From contig JAPEKQ010000004.1 in assembly GCA_029990205.1 (NCBI GenBank), positions 102,911-146,930 on the forward strand: 44,020 bases of DNA, given 5' to 3'. This DNA is from a bacterium. Its GTDB lineage: Bacteria; Joyebacterota; Joyebacteria; Joyebacterales; Joyebacteraceae. Position numbers and translations under genes: made by a program. Under the pieces are notes generated by a model. The model saw nothing but the letters and a program-made list of their open reading frames with translations, was not told the DNA's origin and ran no database searches. Numbering within the stretch: the stretch's first letter is position 1; each line of letters opens with the position of its first letter. Of the stretch, positions 41,050 through 44,020 are shown piece after piece.

Positions 41050-41170
41050 GCTGCCTCCTTGGAGAGTCGACTTGGGGCAATCACGCGGCTCGCCGCCACG
41101 CTGGGTGTCGAATCAGACGAACGCGAGGCAAGACTGCTCCAGCAGCTGCGCTCCGCCACTCCGACAACCG

Positions 41171-42217
41171 CTATCCAATGCGTACGGAACGGTCGCCGGC
41201 AGAGACGGCGCCGATGGCGACAGGTCCGTGACCGCCCGATGCAAGTGACGCCCCGACCTCATCCGCCGCATCCGCCGCAGCAACCAGCACCAGCCCGATC
41301 CCCATGTTGAGCGACCGGTAGGCCTCGCGGTCAGAGAGCTTCCCGATGCCGCAGAGGAGCCGGAAGATGGGGAGCGGCTCCCACGTGCCTTTGTCGATGC
41401 GGGCCTGGCAGCCATCTGGCAGGATGCGCTGGATGTTGTCGAACAAGCCCCCGCCGGTGATGTGCGCGAGCCCGTGGACCGCCGGGTGGCCCAGCAGCGG
41501 GTCGATGGCCGTCAGGTACTCCTTGTGCACTGCGAGCAGCGCCTCTCCGACCGTGCAGCCGAGATCGGCAGGTTCAGAGTCGACCGTGTACCCGGCCTCC
41601 TCGAAGCACAGATGCCGCGCGAGGGAGTAGCCGTTGGTGTGGAGCCCGGTGGACGGCAGCCCGATGAGGACGTCGCCCGGGACGATCGGCTGGACCGCGT
41701 CCAGCTCGTCCTTCTTCGCCACACCGATCATGCACCCGACGAGGTCGAACTCCCCCTCGCAGTAGACGCCGGGCATCTCGGCCGTCTCCCCCGCAACGAG
41801 CGCGCACCCGACCTGACGACAGGCCGCAGCCATGCCGCCGACCGCCGCGGCGACCATCTCCGGAAGGATCTTCGAGGATGCGAAGTAGTCGGCGAAGAGG
41901 ATGGGACGCGCGCGTGAGACGAGCAGGTCGTCGACGCAGTGGTTCACGAGGTCGGCCCCGACCGAGTCGAACCGACCGGCCATCGAAGCGACCTTGATCT
42001 TCGTCCCCACACCGTCAACTGTGACGGCGAGCACGTCGCGCCCGCACTGCGACCTCGCGAGGTCGTAGAGACCGGCGAACGCGCCGTACTGGCAGCAGAC
42101 GTTGTCATCCCATGTGGAGCGGACCGCCTCCCCCATGAGCTTCACGGCATCCATCCCGGCATCGATGTCGACTCCGGCACGGGCGTAGGCGTCAGTCTTC
42201 TTCGATTGCGCTGTCAC
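41171..42217 (-). CDS. purM: Phosphoribosylformylglycinamidine cyclo-ligase
   Basis: PurM makes aminoimidazole ribonucleotide in purine synthesis. The start is GTG 42215-42217 (V/M-TAQSKKTDAYARAGVDIDAG), with AAGGAGA before it, giving 348 residues, the normal length. Motifs include AVTVDGVGTKIKVA, GADLVNHCVDDLLVSRARPILFADY (about 95-119), VAGETAEMPGVY, DVLIGLPSTGLHTNGYSLAR and HITGGGLFDNIQRILP. The start overlaps the end of the small gene upstream by 26 bases. No other purine gene is nearby in the window. Confidence 0.95.
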   Translation of the reverse strand: MTAQSKKTDAYARAGVDIDAGMDAVKLMGEAVRSTWDDNVCCQYGAFAGLYDLARSQCGRDVLAVTVDGVGTKIKVASMAGRFDSVGADLVNHCVDDLLVSRARPILFADYFASSKILPEMVAAAVGGMAAACRQVGCALVAGETAEMPGVYCEGEFDLVGCMIGVAKKDELDAVQPIVPGDVLIGLPSTGLHTNGYSLARHLCFEEAGYTVDSEPADLGCTVGEALLAVHKEYLTAIDPLLGHPAVHGLAHITGGGLFDNIQRILPDGCQARIDKGTWEPLPIFRLLCGIGKLSDREAYRSLNMGIGLVLVAAADAADEVGASLASGGHGPVAIGAVSAGDRSVRIG

Positions 42218-42536
42218 GTGTCTCCTTGCTCGGCTGAGCTTCGGGCGCAAGGTCAGGCCGACCTTGGACACCCTGTCTCGCTTCATGATGAACCCTCAGT
42301 GCAGAAAGAACCTTCTTCATCTCTTCGTCGCTGAAGTCCTCCCGGTAGAGGCGCTCGAAGAGCATGAGTCTCTCAGTAACCTCGTCCTGCCCGCCGCACT
42401 CCATGCGGATGCCCGCGAGCGCCATCGTCATGCCGAACTCGAGCATCTCGAGCCCCATCTGGACTCTGCGCCCGGGCGGGAGACTGAGAAGCATCTCGGT
42501 GTACATCGCGTCCACTTCCGGCGACGTGTCACGCAC
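42192..42536 (-). CDS. Small protein paired with a nucleotidyltransferase
   Basis: I take GTG 42534-42536 as the start (V/M-RDTSPEVDAMYTEMLLSLPP), with GAGGAGG nine bases before it, giving 114 residues. The gene overlaps the nucleotidyltransferase stop by eight bases, so they are coupled. The protein is helical and acidic, without a signal or membrane segment: DTSPEVDAMYTEMLLSLPPG, RRVQMGLEMLEFGMTMALAGI and LMLFERLYREDFSDEEMKKVL, then a hydrophilic tail. Similar small proteins with a DTSPE-like start are often found beside nucleotidyltransferase genes, as far as I recall. A partner or antitoxin-like role is an inference. Confidence 0.7.
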   Translation of the reverse strand: MRDTSPEVDAMYTEMLLSLPPGRRVQMGLEMLEFGMTMALAGIRMECGGQDEVTERLMLFERLYREDFSDEEMKKVLSALRVHHEARQGVQGRPDLAPEAQPSKETRDSAIEED

Positions 42537-43095
42537 GCGGGGCAACCTCCTCAAGCTCCTGCTCAAGACCGAGTCTGCCGGCCCAGAGTCTGAGATAGTC
42601 CCAGTCCAGATCGTGCGTTTGCGATGCCAGCCATGACGCATCGCGCATCTGGAGCGCCGAGTCGCCGTTCGCAGCCCACTTGAGTTTGGAGATGAGGATG
42701 TCCTCTGCGCTCGCAACCCACATGTCGATCTCACCGAAGTGCAACTGGCGCCTCCGGCCGAACTCCTCCCGACGATACTCGCTGTCCTTCCGAGCAAACA
42801 TGTCTGCCTTGAAGGACGTATCCTTGTGGATGATGTTGAACGACCGTCTCTCTTGAACTGCCTTGGTCACAGCAGCTTCGTCGACATACCACTCGGGGCC
42901 AAAGAGCGCCACCAGTCGACGAGCATCGGCCGGCTCACACTCGATCACCAGATCGACATCACGTGTCATCCGAGGGACTGTGTAGACCATCATGGCCGCC
43001 GATCCGGTCAGCATGTAGCGGATACCGGCAGTGTCGAGCTTGGCGACGATGGAGGCAAGCAGTTCTGGAAACCTGGTCACTTGGGACAGCTCCAC
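42529..43095 (-). CDS. Nucleotidyltransferase-fold protein (MNT/AbiEii-like)
   Basis: The 188-residue protein starts at GTG 43093-43095 with GAGGG seven bases upstream. The fold signature is clear: YMLTGSAAMMVYTVPRMTRDVDLVIE, with Gly31-Ser32 and Asp46-x-Asp48. A third acidic position is possible in FKADMFARKD, and WVASAEDILISKLKWA follows. The pattern fits the pol-beta nucleotidyltransferases used in MNT/HEPN and AbiEii-like modules, many of which are toxins or their neutralisers. It is followed by a small coupled gene and preceded by a hairpin that covers its ribosome site. Confidence 0.82.
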   Translation of the reverse strand: MELSQVTRFPELLASIVAKLDTAGIRYMLTGSAAMMVYTVPRMTRDVDLVIECEPADARRLVALFGPEWYVDEAAVTKAVQERRSFNIIHKDTSFKADMFARKDSEYRREEFGRRRQLHFGEIDMWVASAEDILISKLKWAANGDSALQMRDASWLASQTHDLDWDYLRLWAGRLGLEQELEEVAPRA

Positions 43096-43102
43096 GCTGA
43101 AG

Positions 43103-43123
43103 CCCTCAAGGGGCGGTTGAGGG
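43103..43123 (-). promoter_or_regulatory. Hairpin over the ribosome site of the nucleotidyltransferase gene
   Basis: On the minus strand CCCTCAA (43117-43123) pairs with TTGAGGG (43103-43109) around a seven-base loop. The second arm contains the GAGGG that would bind the ribosome for the GTG at 43095, so the hairpin could restrict translation. It could also be a short terminator after the sigma54 activator gene. Confidence 0.45.
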
Positions 43124-43140
43124 GCACCTGACGCAGGATT

Positions 43141-44020
43141 CTACTCCTCTCTCCGCTGCAGCTTCAAGCGCGCGATCTTCTTGAGCAAGCCCTGGCGACT
43201 CAGGCCCAGCGCCTCGGCCGTCTTGGACTTGTTCCAGTGGTACTCCTCCAGCATCTGCAGGATCACACGCCGCTCGATGTCCTCGACCATGCCCTTCAGG
43301 TCCAGGCCTGCACCGTGCTTCGGAGCCTGTACGGTGACTTCGCAGCTTCGAATCCGTTCCGAGAGGTCGGCTTCCGAGATCGCCTCCTCGCCACGCGCGA
43401 GAGCCACCGCGCGCTGCATCTCGTTCTCCAGCTCGCGGACATTGCCCGGCCAGTCGTAGTTGACCAGCTTCTGCATCGCCCCATCCGTGAATCCCCCGAT
43501 ATCCTTGCCGGACTCGGCTACAGCCGTGTCGAGGAAGTGCTGAGCAAGGAGCGGGATGTCATCGCGCCGCACCCGAAGCGGCGGCATCTCGATGCGAACG
43601 ACATTGAGCCGATAGAAGAGATCCTGGCGGAAACGTCCTGCCTTTACCTCGTCTTCAAGCGACTTGTTTGTCGCGGCGATGATTCTGACATCGACGCTGA
43701 TCGAATCGGTCGCGCCGACGCGCCGGATCTCGCCGTCCTGGAGCACTCGCAGGAGCTTCACCTGGAGCGACGGCGGCATGTCGGCGATCTCGTCGAGGAA
43801 GAACGTTCCACCGTCTGCGGCCTCGAAGAGTCCCCTCTTCTCCCTGAGCGCCCCTGTGAAGGCGCCGCGAACGTGACCGAAGAGCTCGCTCTCGAGGAGC
43901 TGCTCTGGCAATGCCGCGCAGTTCTGAGGAACGAAACGCTCGTTCTTGCGGGGGCTGTTGTGGTGAACCGCCCGAGCCACAAGCTCCTTGCCGGTCCCGG
44001 ACTCCCCCTCGACGAGAACC
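43141..44020 (-). CDS. Sigma54-dependent transcriptional activator, N-terminus cut off by window edge
   Basis: About 293 C-terminal residues are visible. They start inside Walker A ([17 protein letters not shown]), followed by [21 protein letters not shown] with the GAFTGA loop that contacts sigma54, and [30 protein letters not shown] with Walker [30 protein letters not shown] and [19 protein letters not shown] come next. A Fis-type helix-turn-helix ([23 protein letters not shown]) ends the protein. It would hydrolyse ATP to open sigma54-RNA polymerase complexes. The sensory domain that would tell its signal is outside the window. Confidence 0.93.
   Translation of the reverse strand, partial: VLVEGESGTGKELVARAVHHNSPRKNERFVPQNCAALPEQLLESELFGHVRGAFTGALREKRGLFEAADGGTFFLDEIADMPPSLQVKLLRVLQDGEIRRVGATDSISVDVRIIAATNKSLEDEVKAGRFRQDLFYRLNVVRIEMPPLRVRRDDIPLLAQHFLDTAVAESGKDIGGFTDGAMQKLVNYDWPGNVRELENEMQRAVALARGEEAISEADLSERIRSCEVTVQAPKHGAGLDLKGMVEDIERRVILQMLEEYHWNKSKTAEALGLSRQGLLKKIARLKLQRREE

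Noticed and set aside
1-44020. tRNA, rRNA, insertion sequence or prophage genes
   Set aside because: I looked for these and found no cloverleaf, rRNA, transposase, integrase or terminal inverted repeats that I could support.

Overview
The window reads as a chromosomal segment of an uncultured, GC-rich, Gram-negative bacterium. I place it by inference in or near the FCB side of the tree (Eisenbacteria / Krumholzibacteriota / Latescibacterota-like lineages). The grounds are outer-membrane-type lipoproteins, an OmpA-like protein, and many secreted Cys-rich proteins that end in a FlgD-like Ig domain with a Lys-hydrophobic-Leu-Lys terminus. No rRNA or tRNA gene is visible, so the placement is not firm.

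Layout. 1-2502: two tandem minus-strand paralogues encoding secreted beta-sandwich proteins. 2842-10144: a classic minus-strand translation/export block in the order ffh, rpsP, khpA, rimM, trmD, rplS, rnhB, yraN, comM. 10421-17169: a second, tightly overlapped minus-strand block in the order small unknown gene, yajC, def, fmt, DUF116, rsmB, PASTA protein, rpe, N-formylglutamate amidohydrolase-like. A good sigma70-type promoter precedes each block. 17348-20659: a plus-strand secreted protein and fusA. 20741-30422: a run of large secreted proteins (LVIVD beta-propeller, OmpA-like lipoprotein, C39-like/beta-helix fusion, gingipain-type C25 peptidase, beta-helix protein) separated by strong hairpin terminators. 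30499-36414: two lipoproteins (BNR-4-like and arylsulfotransferase-like), a GT39-type membrane glycosyltransferase and a sulfatase-fold hydrolase without the usual active-site Cys. 36476-41049: a frameshifted large lipoprotein with an FG-GAP/FlgD C-terminus and a polytopic membrane protein, in DNA that looks lower in GC. 41171-44020: purM, a small protein plus nucleotidyltransferase pair, and the 3' part of a sigma54-dependent activator running off the end.

How it fits together. The two housekeeping blocks cover co-translational targeting, ribosome assembly, tRNA/rRNA modification and N-terminal formyl-Met handling. The rest is mostly cell-surface or secreted machinery. The most interesting pattern is a second type of C-terminal tail, SWG[S/T/A]IKA[M/L]YR, shared by three otherwise unrelated secreted proteins (ending at 1309, 18517 and 30422). 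Four other secreted proteins carry the FlgD-like / K-x-hydrophobic-L-K tail. Two beta-helix proteins share the same C-terminal helix cap but carry different tails, so the tails look like exchangeable sorting or anchoring modules. I do not recognise the SWG tail as a named sorting signal.
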